A stretch of DNA of 64,000 nucleotides from Opisthorchis felineus (Eukaryota; Platyhelminthes; Trematoda; Opisthorchiida; Opisthorchiidae): the NCBI GenBank assembly GCA_004794785.1, contig SJOL01000633.1, forward strand, positions 276,228 through 340,227. Direction: 5' to 3'. Made by a program: the position numbers and the translations under genes. The notes under the pieces are model-generated. The model ran no database searches and was not told where the DNA came from. It saw nothing but the letters and a program-made list of their open reading frames with translations. Position 1 is the first letter of the stretch; each line of letters begins with the position of its first letter. Shown here in pieces: positions 38,601 through 44,519 of the stretch.

Positions 38601-38827
38601 TCACCCTCGTACATCGCACCAGGTGCATTGGGCCAAAGAAAGACACCGCTTTTTTCCATCCCTGCATCCCAGAGGCCGGTATATTCGCCTTGACATTTGT
38701 CCTTGGTAATCAGGCCCAGCCCGACCGCTTTTTCATTCAACCACTCACCGATGTAGATTCCAGCGTCCTTGAATTCATACCGGCCAGCAGGAAGGCAAGT
38801 TGGCTGTTGAGGGTTGCGATCTATCAT
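6873..38827 (-). CDS. junctophilin, partial gene (four exons seen, 3' end missing)
   Basis: Junctophilins tether the plasma membrane to the endo/sarcoplasmic reticulum at excitable-cell junctions: N-terminal MORN repeats bind the plasma membrane and a C-terminal helix anchors in the ER. The model is join(38827-38416, 14047-13437, 11679-11336, 6991-6873) on the minus strand, 1486 nt, about 495 residues. Phases agree at all three junctions (1, 0, 2). MORN cores in order are YIGEW, GEYTGLW, YEGEW, MGKF, FEGEF, YAGEY, then a joining region, then FAGQW and YEGQW. This 6+2 layout and the RRGSLL motif in the joining region match the animal family. The chosen start is ATG at 38827, with an in-frame TAA just upstream. 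The divergent region and membrane anchor are absent, so further exons must lie left of position 6873, probably outside the window. No in-frame stop or frameshift was seen, so it looks functional. The family is well recognised; no paralogue assignment is possible. Confidence 0.93.
7195..7305. repeat. short dispersed repeat, copy 1
   Basis: Shares the block CTTGTTGGCGAGTGTTTTTC, then CGACACTAAGGCACTGGAG and GGGGACAGCAGT, with 10905-10985 in the same orientation. Both lie in intron 3. Type unknown. Confidence 0.6.
7630..7940 (-). mobile_element. SINE-3 copy (hammerhead largely lost)
   Basis: Minus strand. The head contains TGGCCGAATGATTGAGTGTT and a weak B box; the body runs through CTCGTGAAGTGTGCACGGCT to CACAGTGTTTTTCGGCAACT and GACGAAATCTCAAATGAAAA. 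The CTGATGA core is replaced here. Order matches SINE-3 at 29040-29380 (minus) and 14140-14345 (minus). Confidence 0.7.
8010..8195 (+). mobile_element. SINE-3 copy with tRNA-like head and hammerhead body
   Basis: A-box-like TGGCCGAACG (8020-8029) and B box GGGTTCGAAAC (8063-8073) give a tRNA-like head of normal spacing. The body follows with TTTTGTGAGAACGCAGTGCT, a hammerhead core (8094-8139), then GTGCTTCTAGGCTATCCACT. It lies next to, and in opposite orientation to, the SINE-3 copy at 7630-7940. Confidence 0.75.
8094..8139 (+). ncRNA. hammerhead-like motif in SINE-3, degenerate stem I
   Basis: CTGATGA (8101-8107), TTCC…GAAT stem II, GAAA (8122-8125), stem III C-G with AGCT loop, triplet GTA (8131-8133). 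Stem I strands CGCAGTG and GAGTGCT pair imperfectly (two G-G mismatches near the cleavage site), so activity is doubtful. Confidence 0.5.
8280..10900. other. intron 3 sequence, no gene seen
   Basis: No exon with family resemblance and no clear mobile element were recognised. ORFs at 9295-9531, 9570-9785 and 10087-10485 are short and featureless. Confidence 0.4.
10905..10990. repeat. short dispersed repeat, copy 2
   Basis: CCTTATCGGCGAGTCTTTTT, CCGGCACTAGGCACTGGAG and GGGGACAGCAGTCAG match copy 1 at 7195-7305 in the same orientation, about 3.7 kb apart within one intron. Confidence 0.6.
11336..11679 (-). CDS. junctophilin coding exon 3 (MORN 7-8 and helix start)
   Basis: Encodes residues 342-455 plus two bases. 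Acceptor ctcgccacag, then EDAIDPETVETFAGQWENDS, HGYGVCERSDGVTYEGQW and HGYG…FQDGTCEQGRYQYGKLV. These parallel the vertebrate [20 protein letters not shown] and YEGEWANNKRHGYG segments closely. The exon ends in a charged helix (VKRARVIAEQARLRATEARE) matching the conserved alpha-helical segment after MORN 8. The donor is GTATGT (plus-strand acatac at 11330-11335), phase 2. Reading past it soon gives a stop, supporting the splice. Confidence 0.9.
12508..12575 (-). repeat. HH-unit fragment (inner block)
   Basis: ATCGTTTGCACACCAATTTG and GGGAGACCCAACTGGATCTC are the reverse-strand inner block of the hammerhead-bounded unit, diverged, without its ribozyme. Confidence 0.5.
12580..13100 (+). repeat. 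0.5-kb dispersed repeat, copy 1
   Basis: Collinear over about 520 bp with 60245-60778 in the same orientation. Shared blocks include TTCATTTGCTT, CTTGCCGCA, GTTTGTGAATGTGCGC-like, GAGCCAACATTCCGCTCG, GATATTCGGGATTGTCGAAC and CTACGCGTCACTCAAAGT. Overlapping ORFs on both strands are shared between the copies but are broken and probably not coding. Whether it is an LTR, a SINE or another element cannot be told. Confidence 0.75.
13195..13300 (+). repeat. decayed HH-unit ribozyme end
   Basis: TTGACGGAACTTCGAAGGCC, then GAAAACCGGTCGTCGAATGT and ATTTTCAGCAACTTTCTGGT correspond to the flank, the GAAACCGGTC arm and the tail of the HH hammerhead, but the CTGATGA half is gone. It lies 140 bp from junctophilin exon 2. 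Confidence 0.5.
13437..14047 (-). CDS. junctophilin coding exon 2 (MORN 6 and joining region)
   Basis: Encodes residues 138-341. The acceptor ttttcctacag precedes 14047; the first bases complete the Gly of DGG and continue SYAGEYKNGIRDGLGVRTS, the sixth MORN unit, then IPYGE (vertebrate VPYGM). A long joining region follows: an Ala/Glu/Lys-rich helix (EEAALAAEMKAKRRAALEAA), RRGSLLSQRS, an acidic patch, and a basic Ser/Arg-rich stretch (GHHRTRSLTNLFTRSLSRES). In known junctophilins this linker is variable in sequence and lies between MORN 6 and 7. The exon ends …TLDQ at donor GTGAGT (13431-13436), phase 0. A 44-nt GTATGT…TCAG stretch inside it could mimic an intron, but removing it breaks the frame. 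Confidence 0.9.
14140..14345 (-). mobile_element. SINE-3 copy with degenerate hammerhead
   Basis: Minus strand: ACTGGCCGGAAGGTC-containing head, TTTCGTGAGATGCACACTGC, then CTGACGG in place of CTGATGA, TTCCTAATAAGGAT, GAAACAATTGTACAGTGCTT and GACGGGACGAAACCCCATTT. Stem II, GAAA, the GTA triplet and stem I (CACTG/CAGTG) are kept; two core residues are changed. It starts about 90 bp upstream of junctophilin exon 2. Confidence 0.7.
14350..15930. other. intron 1 sequence, no gene seen
   Basis: No repeat family or exon was recognised here on either strand. Confidence 0.35.
15930..16240 (-). pseudogene. histone H1-like C-terminal-tail relic
   Basis: The minus strand reads a Lys/Pro/Ala-rich tail: PKARKPAGPKKPKAAK, stop, PANPKTKTPWKPKVPEKP, KKSATPKKVKKPEKPAARKT, ending near 15930. 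Such KPKAAK/PKK repeats are typical of linker histone H1 tails, which bind linker DNA in chromatin. There are at least two in-frame stops (TGA and TAG), no recognisable globular winged-helix domain upstream, and no start. It sits in the junctophilin intron in the same orientation. Most likely it is a processed H1 pseudogene fragment; another Lys/Pro-rich protein is possible. Confidence 0.45.
16695..16775 (-). ncRNA. decayed HH-unit hammerhead
   Basis: Minus strand: GGCTCACCTGATGTGCTCCT, ACAAGGGCGAAAGAGTGGTG, GGCTGTTGGAGAGTTTTCAA. The core reads CTGATGT (A9 lost) and stem III/cleavage site no longer reads CCGGTC. Stem I (CAC/GTG region) and the tail are recognisable. Confidence 0.6.
17625..17950 (+). 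mobile_element. SINE-2 copy with A/B boxes and hammerhead
   Basis: The CTCAAGCGCGAACATGTTCA leader end, then tRNA-like head: A-box-like TGGTCGAGTACTAG (17714-17727) and B box GGTTCAAACCC (17760-17770). The body carries a hammerhead core (17788-17834), then GACTCACCAGAATGATTGGA and a terminal AATCCCGCAACTACCCACAA, which is the start of the leader in the tandem copy at 2484-2971. Confidence 0.75.
17788..17834 (+). ncRNA. hammerhead ribozyme motif in SINE-2
   Basis: CTGATGA (17795-17801), stem II CTC/GAG around CAATAA with an A-C closing mismatch, GAAA (17816-17819), stem III C-G with a TCAA loop, cleavage triplet GTC (17825-17827). Core residues are all present, but stem I (GCACTA with CATTGC) has two mismatches. 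Confidence 0.6.
18023..18188. repeat. 166-bp inverted repeat (foldback) inside HH unit
   Basis: The left arm (18023-18095: TTAGGGAAATACACTCATTT … CAGCTGAATCCCTCG) and right arm (18113-18188: GAGAGAATCAGCTGGGTTCC … GTGTATTTCGCTAA) are near-perfect reverse complements of about 73 bp with an 18-bp spacer. In other units only one arm is present, so this copy appears to contain an inverted duplication of the inner block; copy a (3463-3681) shows a longer-spaced version. Confidence 0.85.
18243..18287 (+). ncRNA. hammerhead, perfect stems but mutated cleavage site
   Basis: Stem I CCCAC/GTGGG is perfect, CTGATGA at 18250-18256, stem II GCCC/GGGC around CAAGGA, GAAA at 18271-18274. The cleavage triplet reads GAG instead of GTC (18278-18280), changing U16.1 and C17, so this copy should be inactive. 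Confidence 0.75.
19011..19400. repeat. two HH-unit fragments in opposite orientation around a decayed hammerhead
   Basis: Plus-strand inner block at 19011-19095 (AACGAGAGACTCAACTGGAG, CAAATGAGTGGATTTGTTA). Minus-strand hammerhead remains at 19145-19290 (plus ACTACTCATACGGTTTTCGA, GGCCCACAACCGGCTTCACC, CTCGGGGACTCTTCAGTCCC), where extra small hairpins replace the CTGATGA arm. Minus-strand inner block at 19312-19391 (GAAGTACACTCGTCTGAACA, CCCAGCTGAATCTCTCGTTC). Confidence 0.6.
19400..20570. other. intron 1 sequence, no gene seen
   Basis: No coding family or repeat recognised. ORFs of 60-85 codons are scattered and featureless. Confidence 0.35.
20571..20690. repeat. (ATC)n microsatellite grading into (CAC)n
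   Basis: A near-pure CAT/ATC run from 20571 to about 20650, followed by an impure CACCAC stretch to about 20690. The His-rich and Ile-rich ORFs across it are artefacts. Confidence 0.95.
20700..21990. other. intron 1 sequence, no gene seen
   Basis: No recognisable gene, exon or repeat family. Confidence 0.35.
21995..22140 (-). mobile_element. SINE-3 fragment (body)
   Basis: Plus-strand TTCAAATGAGATTTCGTCCT, TTCGGTGAAGCAAATCTGTG and CACCTCACGAAACTCAAAGT match the SINE-3 body in reverse. The ribozyme arm is deleted between AAGTACTGGACAAAG and CAGCGCACC. No tRNA-like head was seen. Confidence 0.6.
22140..23350. other. intron 1 sequence, possible diverged repeat near 22.9 kb
   Basis: Mostly featureless. 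On the minus strand 22940-22880 reads AGCGGTGAACTCTAATAGGA / AGAGCTTCTC, weakly like the SINE-2 ribozyme arm (CTGATGAACTC…GAGC). This is too diverged to call. Confidence 0.25.
23355..23625 (-). mobile_element. Penelope-like 3' tail fragment (probable)
   Basis: Shares the block CTGTTCGCCGAGCTTGGCA (23518-23536) and the following GAGACATC..CAGTG spacing with the region downstream of the GIY-YIG domain at 35640-35740, in the same orientation. The minus strand stays open for 72 codons here (…VTKRLQINCQARRTDQQPPD…). It ends about 155 bp before the R2-like element. The assignment rests on this short similarity. Confidence 0.5.
23781..23856 (+). ncRNA. HDV-like self-cleaving ribozyme at the LINE 5' end (predicted fold)
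   Basis: A double-pseudoknot can be drawn. P1: TCGGC (23781-23785) with GCCGA (23809-23813). P2: GCTGAAC (23788-23794) with GTTCAGC (23850-23856), 7 bp perfect. P3: CAC (23795-23797) with GTG (23804-23806) around CTCCTC, very like the HDV L3. P1.1 can form from L3 C residues with GG at 23815-23818. P4: CCCAGAC (23822-23828) with GTCTGGG (23833-23839) around GTCA. J4/2 offers CTAA (23844-23847), with C23844 as the likely catalytic base. R2-clade LINEs are known to carry such ribozymes at their 5' end, and an R2-type ORF follows. Confidence 0.65.
24472..26949 (+). pseudogene. R2-type reverse transcriptase / RLE endonuclease ORF, broken
   Basis: Would copy element RNA at a nicked target (target-primed reverse transcription). 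One frame runs from 24472 to 26247 with in-frame stops at 24901 (TGA), 25579 (TAG) and 25840 (TAG), then shifts +1 (to about 26650) and returns for 26653-26949. Landmarks: RT block GLDKLTPRMLRR; LRPISVSSILVRCFHKVLAD; motif A LAFVDISKAFDSVSHD; motif B HRGVRQGDPLSPLLF; motif C FADD (25612-25623); zinc-knuckle remnant HILQSCWITHDGIGARQNR with its first Cys residues lost; RLE-type endonuclease KPDLIAVWERRATVIDLSVV … EKKQKYG. The RPISVSS, DGC and GAPSPLVRYI features point to the R2 clade. Five breaks mean it is dead. Confidence 0.88.
26953..27835. other. possible 3' UTR of the R2-like element, then unassigned sequence
   Basis: No coding similarity seen. The boundary of the LINE is not visible. Confidence 0.3.
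27836..27910 (-). repeat. HH-unit fragment (inner block)
   Basis: TTAGCGAAATACACTCATTT and GGGAGACCCAACTGAATC are the reverse-strand inner block, without the ribozyme. Confidence 0.65.
27911..29035. other. intron 1 sequence, no gene seen
   Basis: No recognised repeats or exons. Confidence 0.35.
29040..29385 (-). mobile_element. SINE-3 copy
   Basis: Plus-strand view: GAAGCTACAGCTGTTTCATC, TTCACGAAACTCCACGGAGT, GCGACCTCCCAGCTAGTATT, ATTCGGTCACAAGCGGCTGA, and a tail that mirrors 7850-7940. The GAAAC-AGCT-GTA half of the hammerhead is kept (29099-29115) but the CTGATGA half is deleted. Confidence 0.7.
29390..30400. other. intron 1 sequence, no gene seen
   Basis: No recognised features on either strand. 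Confidence 0.35.
30440..30505 (+). repeat. HH-unit hammerhead tail fragment
   Basis: GGACGAACTGGTTGTGGGTT, GTCGAAGAGTTTCTACCAAC, then CTTGTTCGTTGTG: the 3' stem I and tail of the HH ribozyme, with the core lost. Confidence 0.5.
30785..31070 (+). repeat. hammerhead-bounded repeat unit, copy c
   Basis: Starts with a hammerhead at about 30823-30870, tail GTCGAAGAGTTTTCAGCAAC / CTTGTGAGTAG, then GCGATATCTCGAATATCGTA (30923-30942), AACTGAAACATGAGACGGCC, GAACACCATAAACGAGAGAT and TTGCAAATGAGTGTATTTGT. No second ribozyme follows. The core reads CTATGA (G5 deleted) while GAAACCGGTC is kept, so this ribozyme is inactive. Confidence 0.75.
31075..35635. other. intron 1 sequence, no gene assigned
   Basis: No clear repeats or exons. 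ORFs at 33499-34011 (plus, 170 codons) and 33426-33659 (minus) overlap on opposite strands with no recognisable domains; at most one could be real, and neither has support. Confidence 0.35.
35640..36540 (-). mobile_element. Penelope-like element remnant (5' truncated)
   Basis: Includes the GIY-YIG domain ORF (36537-36022) and about 380 bp of downstream sequence ending in the block GCCAAGCTCGGCGAACAGAC, shared with 23355-23625. The reverse transcriptase that should precede the GIY-YIG domain is missing, the usual result of 5' truncation. It lies in junctophilin intron 1, same strand, about 1.8 kb from exon 1. Confidence 0.75.
36022..36537 (-). CDS. GIY-YIG endonuclease domain of a Penelope-like retroelement
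   Basis: An open frame of 171 codons, mobile-element derived. LRQHGITVAFKHANTLRRTL and SKLKGRLDAVIYKLKCNDCD lead into KHYVGQTGRKLATRIHEHKL, the YVG and R.HEH core of the GIY-YIG fold, followed by H..D..GHKFNWDSVQIL and the catalytic-region KQERDLAKAWYSTRKSI. The Cys pair in KCNDC is typical of Penelope-like elements. In these elements the domain nicks target DNA for integration, acting with an upstream RT that is absent here. The apparent start MAML is arbitrary because the element is truncated. The frame is intact through the domain, so this copy may be fairly young. Confidence 0.82.
   Translation of the reverse strand: MAMLWNIGNLGALLVNTTRTEEDYAAVAEMTARHLRQHGITVAFKHANTLRRTLSKLKGRLDAVIYKLKCNDCDKHYVGQTGRKLATRIHEHKLASRRHDPMSLVSIHEDREGHKFNWDSVQILAHTRTKQERDLAKAWYSTRKSISKHIDIDPVYQPLRAKELHMGNQKT
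36541..38410. other. intron 1 sequence next to exon 1, no gene seen
   Basis: No recognised repeats. The donor of exon 1 lies at its right edge. Confidence 0.4.
38416..38827 (-). CDS. junctophilin coding exon 1 (MORN 1-5)
   Basis: Encodes residues 1-137 plus one base. About 14 residues precede the conserved start of the family (GRYEFKDAGIYIGEW, compare GGRFDFDDGGTYCGGW in vertebrates). Five MORN units follow and end in GVETYADGG. The exon ends at a strong donor, GTAAGT (plus-strand acttac at 38410-38415), leaving phase 1. An in-frame TAA lies immediately upstream of a GTG codon three residues before the ATG at 38827, so translation most likely begins at 38827. A short upstream acceptor (cataag) cannot be excluded, so a further 5' coding exon is possible but not required. 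The 24-kb intron that follows holds most of the repeats described here. Confidence 0.92.
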
Positions 38828-40305
38828 TTTTTTCACTTATGTATTGTCAGGCAAAATGAAATACTGTTTGGTTGCTCAACTACTGGACTTTGGTGTATGT
38901 TTTGCAAAACAGCGAAAAAACGCGGGAATATTTCCATGCTGGATTGATTTCACTTCACTATTGCGAAGTCATGGCATTAACTAACGAAACTTTGGAAGTC
39001 AAAATCGGTACACACTAGGGCGCATTGGTTTTGTGGCTGGGCGAAGCGAAACAGGCCAACACTATCCAGCTCATCCGCGATTGGTCGATTTCACGCACAC
39101 GGATGTCGGACATCGATCGGCCATTTTCTTGTGTGTTGTTTCGCAAGCAAGCATCCATACATCTTTGGTGTGCGCAACGATTGGCGTGTTGTCCGCACAT
39201 GTCAGTATTTTTGGAGAGGAATACACGGTGTCAAAGTGCACGCGTGACGGTACGGAAGCTATATCGGTAGGACTGATTTCCACGTAAACACTCAGCGGAC
39301 TCGGTATTGCTATCCCGCAAGATCGTAGTCGACACGTAACCCGGATATTTAACTGGAATTTGACGTGCTAAAGTCAATGCTTAGGCAAGGGCTTGGGAAC
39401 AAACGGGTTGCTGTGCGTATCCGCTTTTATTTGCTTTGCTAAAGAAAGGTTAGTTTTCCTGTAATCCAGTTTTTAGTGAATCACTCAATCCCTAAGGCAG
39501 TACTAGTTTGGCAAAGACTGTACAGGCCTGCTTTCTGTCGCTCAAGGTCAACCTGGAACCAGTGTCCGCCAAATCATCGTATAAGGACAGGTTTTCCACA
39601 CCTCACCTTGACATCGAAGCCAGGTTTAGTTTTCGGCTTGTCCAATTCGTGGACATTTTTTCCAGTCGTAGTGAAAGTTTTGTGTGGAGCGCATTTGTGC
39701 CGTGTCAAGATTATCACACTGCTGTAGGTCAACCTCGCAAAGTTGGCCACCACGGTATTATGTGACGTGAACTGTATGATTGGAGGGTAGTGATGGTGTA
39801 GCCCACTTAAGTGTGAGTTATCCACACTGCCGTTTTTTGCCCGTGTTTCACTGTAGGATCTTTCTAGCTGGCGAATCAGATGTGCAGAGATTTTTTACTT
39901 CCCGGTCTAGTCTGTCTTCATTTGCTTGACGATATCCGATTTAAGTGTTCGAAATTCCATCAGGCAAAAAAAATTCACCTATTTTTTGAACCCATGTTCA
40001 GTAATCCCTATCTAAAGACCTGACGAAATTAATCACTTGTCACAAAGATTTGCAGGTTCGAAACACTAACCAACTATCCGCTATCTCAAAGGACGGCCAC
40101 CTAGGTTAGCTGTTCTCAGGTTATCCATCATAGGTACCGGCTTTTCGAAACCTGCTTGGCCAAAACCTCGCTGACAAGCCTTGACTCAATTTCGTATGCT
40201 AATTTGATTCCTGCTGTTGTACACTTGAACAACTCTTTCCCTCAGTTTGCTTTCGTAGTCTACGACATGCCAGTTAGTATCAAAATTTACTTTAAAGCGT
40301 TTGTA
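38828..40305. other. 5' flank of junctophilin; 5' UTR or promoter not defined
   Basis: The 5' UTR should begin here, but no TATA box, initiator or upstream exon could be assigned with support. ORFs at 39025-39287 and 39476-39765 on the plus strand, and 39574-39825 on the minus, show no family features. Confidence 0.35.
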
Positions 40306-40309
40306 AAAG

Positions 40310-40505
40310 CAGCTCCTCAGCTGTAACACCCTTTCCGTGCCTAGCTGGCGTGCCACCCGAAGGAAGCACGAGGACTGGGATACTGCCAGGTTGCCCAAGC
40401 CTAGACAGGAACAGTCGAGATGTGGGAGTTGAAGTTGAACCATGAACCCTTCGGCCTGCAATTTCTCATCTTCGCCGCTGAGCTGTCTCGAGCTCTGGGG
40501 TTGAC
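40310..40505 (-). mobile_element. SINE-1 copy, diverged head
   Basis: Plus-strand view: CAGCTGTAACACCCTTTCCG, GTGCCACCCGAAGGAAGCAC, GGGATACTGCCAGGTTGCCC, AAGCCTAGACAGG are the SINE-1 body in reverse. The head (40430-40500) is changed (GTTGAACCATGAACCCTTCG), so A and B boxes are weak. Confidence 0.75.
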
Positions 40506-40599
40506 AACTTTCTAGCCCTGTGAACTTCTATCAGCACAAGAAATGAGCCACCTCCCCTTTGCCTTCGTCCAACCGGGAAATTTTACTTAACCATAATAA

Positions 40600-41640
40600 T
40601 AACAACAATAATAATAAAATACTGGTTCATACTCAGAAGCCTGCATCTGCTGTCAAGGAGCCTCCAGTCTCCTCGTGAAAATGTGCAATGCTGCCGTTTT
40701 TGAACCACTCTGGGACCAATTATTTGAACAGCAATTAGGTGCCTGACTGAGTATTGCGAGCGCGCAGTGGCGAAAGCGTCAAATGGACTCTGCCAAGCCA
40801 CTGGACCCGATGCTGGAGAAGTATACTACTTTGAAATATCAAACTTGGTCCATTCGTGAGAAGAATGCGCATCCATAAGTGCTCCATCCACGCAGAAATT
40901 CAACACGAATATGCCTGCGCAAGAAGCGATGAATCATACTTACATGAATGAGACCAGCAGCCTGATAGCCGAAGTTGCGCCAGTTTTGTCCGCTTGGAAA
41001 TCTTCGACATCGTCGCTTACTTGCCATATGATTGAAGAATTAATGAGCTACATGAGTTTGAGGCTATCTTTGCAACTTTACCGCCGGGACACATATACTA
41101 TATGAGCTGCGAGTTGTTTACCTCCGGCATACTTTCATAATTTTATTCGAATGACATAACAACCATCGGCCGAAAGGATGGAATATGAAGCTATATTTCA
41201 GAGAGCACATGTATGAAGGTCAACTCCAGAGTAGAGGATCCTTTGCAAACTTTTGTTTTCCGCGTTGTTCTCGGCATTTCTCTACGACAAACTATCACCT
41301 TTGCATTCCTATTAAGTAAAGACGAATCGAAGGAGAGGACGGGGCCAACAATGTGACAGTTAAGCTGGGTAATAACTGATCACCAGATCGGCGTGATTAC
41401 TTAGGGTATTGACCTGTCACATTGGCATGTCTCCCTAGGGGAGAAATGCCAGTTTACTCGCAGCTCATCTACGAGGCTTGAGGCGGAATGATCAGACAAA
41501 CTCCTGGGCTAAGTCTCAAACCCAATCCATTGAGAACTGAAAGTCTGGCGGCTTGAACTGCTTGTCTTAAGATGGGCTTGAATGACTATTTGATGTCATG
41601 TGAAAGGTGATCACTCTTACGTTGAAGACATCTCATTTTT
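40600..41640. other. no gene seen
   Basis: A small (AAT)n-like run at about 40592-40618, otherwise no recognisable feature. Confidence 0.35.
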
Positions 41641-41649
41641 TTCTTCTGG

Positions 41650-41990
41650 GTCATACCGGTCACACTAAGTGAGTAATGCGAAACCGACCGTCGGCTGTAG
41701 AAGATATCTCACCATCCTTATTGGTAGTGTTCTTCCAAGATAACATGCTATGATTTTTCGGGTGTCGTAATAACTGAAACATGAGACGGCCTTTATGCAG
41801 CTTATTCATTTGAAGAATATCCTAAAAGAGAGATTTAGCTGATGTTCAGTTGAGCCTCCTCTTACAACCAAACTGATGTGCTAATGAGTGTATTTTTCAG
41901 ACGTAGTACAGTTTGAATTCAAATAGAAAACAAGGTTGACGGAGATTCGAGGACTGCGCCTACCTGATGAGCCCCAAGAAGATAGTTGTG
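41650..41990 (+). repeat. hammerhead-bounded repeat unit, copy d
   Basis: Left: decayed ribozyme half TGCGAAACCGACCGTCGGCT (41678-41697) and tail. Then GTAATAACTGAAACATGAGA, GGCCTTTATGCAGC, AAAGAGAGATTTAGCTGATG, GCTAATGAGTGTATTTTTCA, AGGTTGACGGAGATTCGAGG and the right-hand half ACTGCGCCTACCTGATGAGC (41953-41972), after which the sequence diverges (AAGATAGTTG). The distance between equivalent ribozyme positions is about 305 bp, which gives the unit length. Confidence 0.7.
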
Positions 41991-41994
41991 TTGT

Positions 41995-44445
41995 GAAAGG
42001 AGATAAACTTTTGTTTTTGGATGACATAGTCTCCTTGGTCAAGATCTTTTCCCCTGTGGTTAAAAGAATCTCTGTCAGGGGAGGAAGAGCTCATTAATCC
42101 TGATCAGGCATTGAAGATTGAGCAGGCTGCTGCGGCTTCACTCAGCCGTAGGGCTGGCCAGTTTTTCTAGCCCCTCGACACCTGACACTTCCTTCCCCAA
42201 CAAGGAACACAAAGCTCACACATCCAGCTTACCAATCGCATACAGCTTTCGGAGTTGTTTTGGACTCCTGAAAGTGATTCATTGGGGGAATTCTACATAA
42301 CATCTGAGAAAAATAATGACCAAAGCAATTGATGTTGCACAAATCACTCTTCCACAGTTACCGAATGAATCTTCCAATCGTGGCCTTCCTCATGTGCGTC
42401 TGACAAATTTGTAATAGGGGCATACTACTTCTGACCGAATAGTAGTGTAAATGTAACAAGCGCGGTCATGACCTCCATTCTTCTGGAAAATCCTCGCTGG
42501 TAGGTTAGAGATCTACTGCGTTAGGCGTGAGTTAACTAAGTGTCAGGCTGCCAAACGTGATTCTGTTAATCTAAATAAAAAATACATTTGACAAACAGAG
42601 CAGAATTGATTCTGGTCCTGCGGTTTGTTGTTGCAAAACTCAACCCTGCTAGCAAGAGGAAGGAAGTGTCTCGAAGAATTAACAAAGATTCTTCATGAAC
42701 CAATGGGCAGAAAGTTCTGCTGTTGTGAATAGCACCGACTGTAAGCCTCCCATCAGTGGTTTACCGTATCTTTTCTCCGCTAAAGTTTCTATCTTCACTG
42801 CTTCCTTTTTTACTCTGTTAAATTCTTTCGACACTCAGTGCCATATCCATTAACTGTCCACAGTCTGAACTAACCCTATCGAGAAGGCCTTCTGCACTGA
42901 AATTCCACATCTACTTTGCGACAGGTGATAGCCATTGTTGGATTGTGTTGTTCGGACGTTTCCAACACGTATTTCCCAAGTTTTATCCTCACATTTCGCT
43001 CTGATCATTAGTTCGTTTTGCATTAACTCTTTGGTCATGACTGGTATTATGATCAGACCACATTTGAGGTGAGAATCTCCTCGCATGACTCACTAAGCAG
43101 CTCACTGGAAGGATTATTTCATTGGATACGTGAAACTTTTTCTGAGAATTCGTTACTGTAGGAGCCAGCAAATAGGTGACCAAGTGATGTGGTTTCCATT
43201 ATTGATGGATGTCCTGTCTAGGTGAGGTGAAAGTAGTTTGGCAATTTAACCAAATTTCATTCATCAATTGGGCCAACATATCTGTACGATCCTGTGCTAA
43301 GACCATGATCTCAGAGCAAGGAGTTAGTTAATTAGCCCAAAACGCACAATCTAGGTGTTCTATCTGACAGGTAACGTATAGTCTAATTCAACGACGGACG
43401 GTCAGTAATAATTGCGGCGAAACGGAATTCTACGAACTTCACCTACCTTTGTTCGATAGTCGCAATTGGGAAGCAATATATTGAATTAGACGTGCGCAGA
43501 TAGTATAGATAGGTAGACCGTGGTTCTATAAGAAATTAACAGTAAATAATGAGCAGAATTAAAGGAAAGGTTACGGCTAGATTGAAGGTTGGGCATTTAG
43601 CAACACAGGATGGCACAGAAAGCGCAATGTGCTATCGGACAAATTAAACGGGAAAAATGTTGTGCAGTTCAAAGTGGGACAAAATGTTCAACAACAAACC
43701 CAGAAATGAATGCGAATAAATCGAGCCATGAGAACAGTTAACATAGAAAAACAGTTAATATAGAATCGACTTTGTATAAAATATAATAGTTCAGTCTTGA
43801 AACCTGAGCAGCCACCGGAAGAGTAATGAATTAGTCTGAGGAATGGGGAAGCATAAATATTACGTCACGTAATTAACAATATTCATCCATGTGTCAAGCA
43901 ACTGTCTTATGGACGTTATAAAATCGTAAGATATCCAAATTCAACAGTGACGATTTCGCACGTATGAAATGACGGTTACCTTGACTAGGAAGGGAGATTG
44001 CACGATTTTTTTTACACCAATGATATCACCATTTGAGGAAACCCAATTGCATTGATAAATTGTACTGTAAATCCTTCTTCCTCTGACCTGCTCACCTCCG
44101 ATGTGGCTCAGAGTCATTCATTCTAGTTTCTAGCACTGTCTCTTATCATGCAACTGAAATATGTGACTAGAAGTTTTCTTTCAATCTCACTGCACTTCAG
44201 ACACTGTACGACAGTGGTGAAGCTACAAAATGTAACTACTTCAATGCAAAACAATGTATCAACAACCTGGCAGGAAAAGCAACAAGATCCGCGTTATCCC
44301 AGACCATCATAGGAACAACGCATTAGGGCGCTTGAACAGTTCACACTTGAGCACCATCGATGCTTAAGCCTATCATTGTGTGAATGAATCTACAGACAAA
44401 ACTGTGTCTGCCAGGCAAAGTCCAATGGGGTTTTCTCGATCGAAC
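41995..44445. other. no gene seen
   Basis: AT-rich, no recognisable exon or repeat. ORFs are all under 80 codons. Confidence 0.35.
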
Positions 44446-44446
44446 A

Positions 44447-44510
44447 CACTACTCACAAGGTTGCTGAAAATGCTTCGACGGTCCACTATCGGACGCTCAC
44501 ATCTTTCGCT
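44447..44510 (-). repeat. HH-unit tail fragment
   Basis: CACTACTCACAAGGTTGCTG, AAAATGCTTCGACGGTCCAC is the reversed hammerhead tail (CAGCAACCTTATGAGTAGTG) with the core lost. Confidence 0.55.
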
Positions 44511-44519
44511 GTCAGACGG

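Noticed and set aside
38573..38947. A 124-codon plus-strand ORF
   Set aside because: It is the antisense shadow of junctophilin exon 1.
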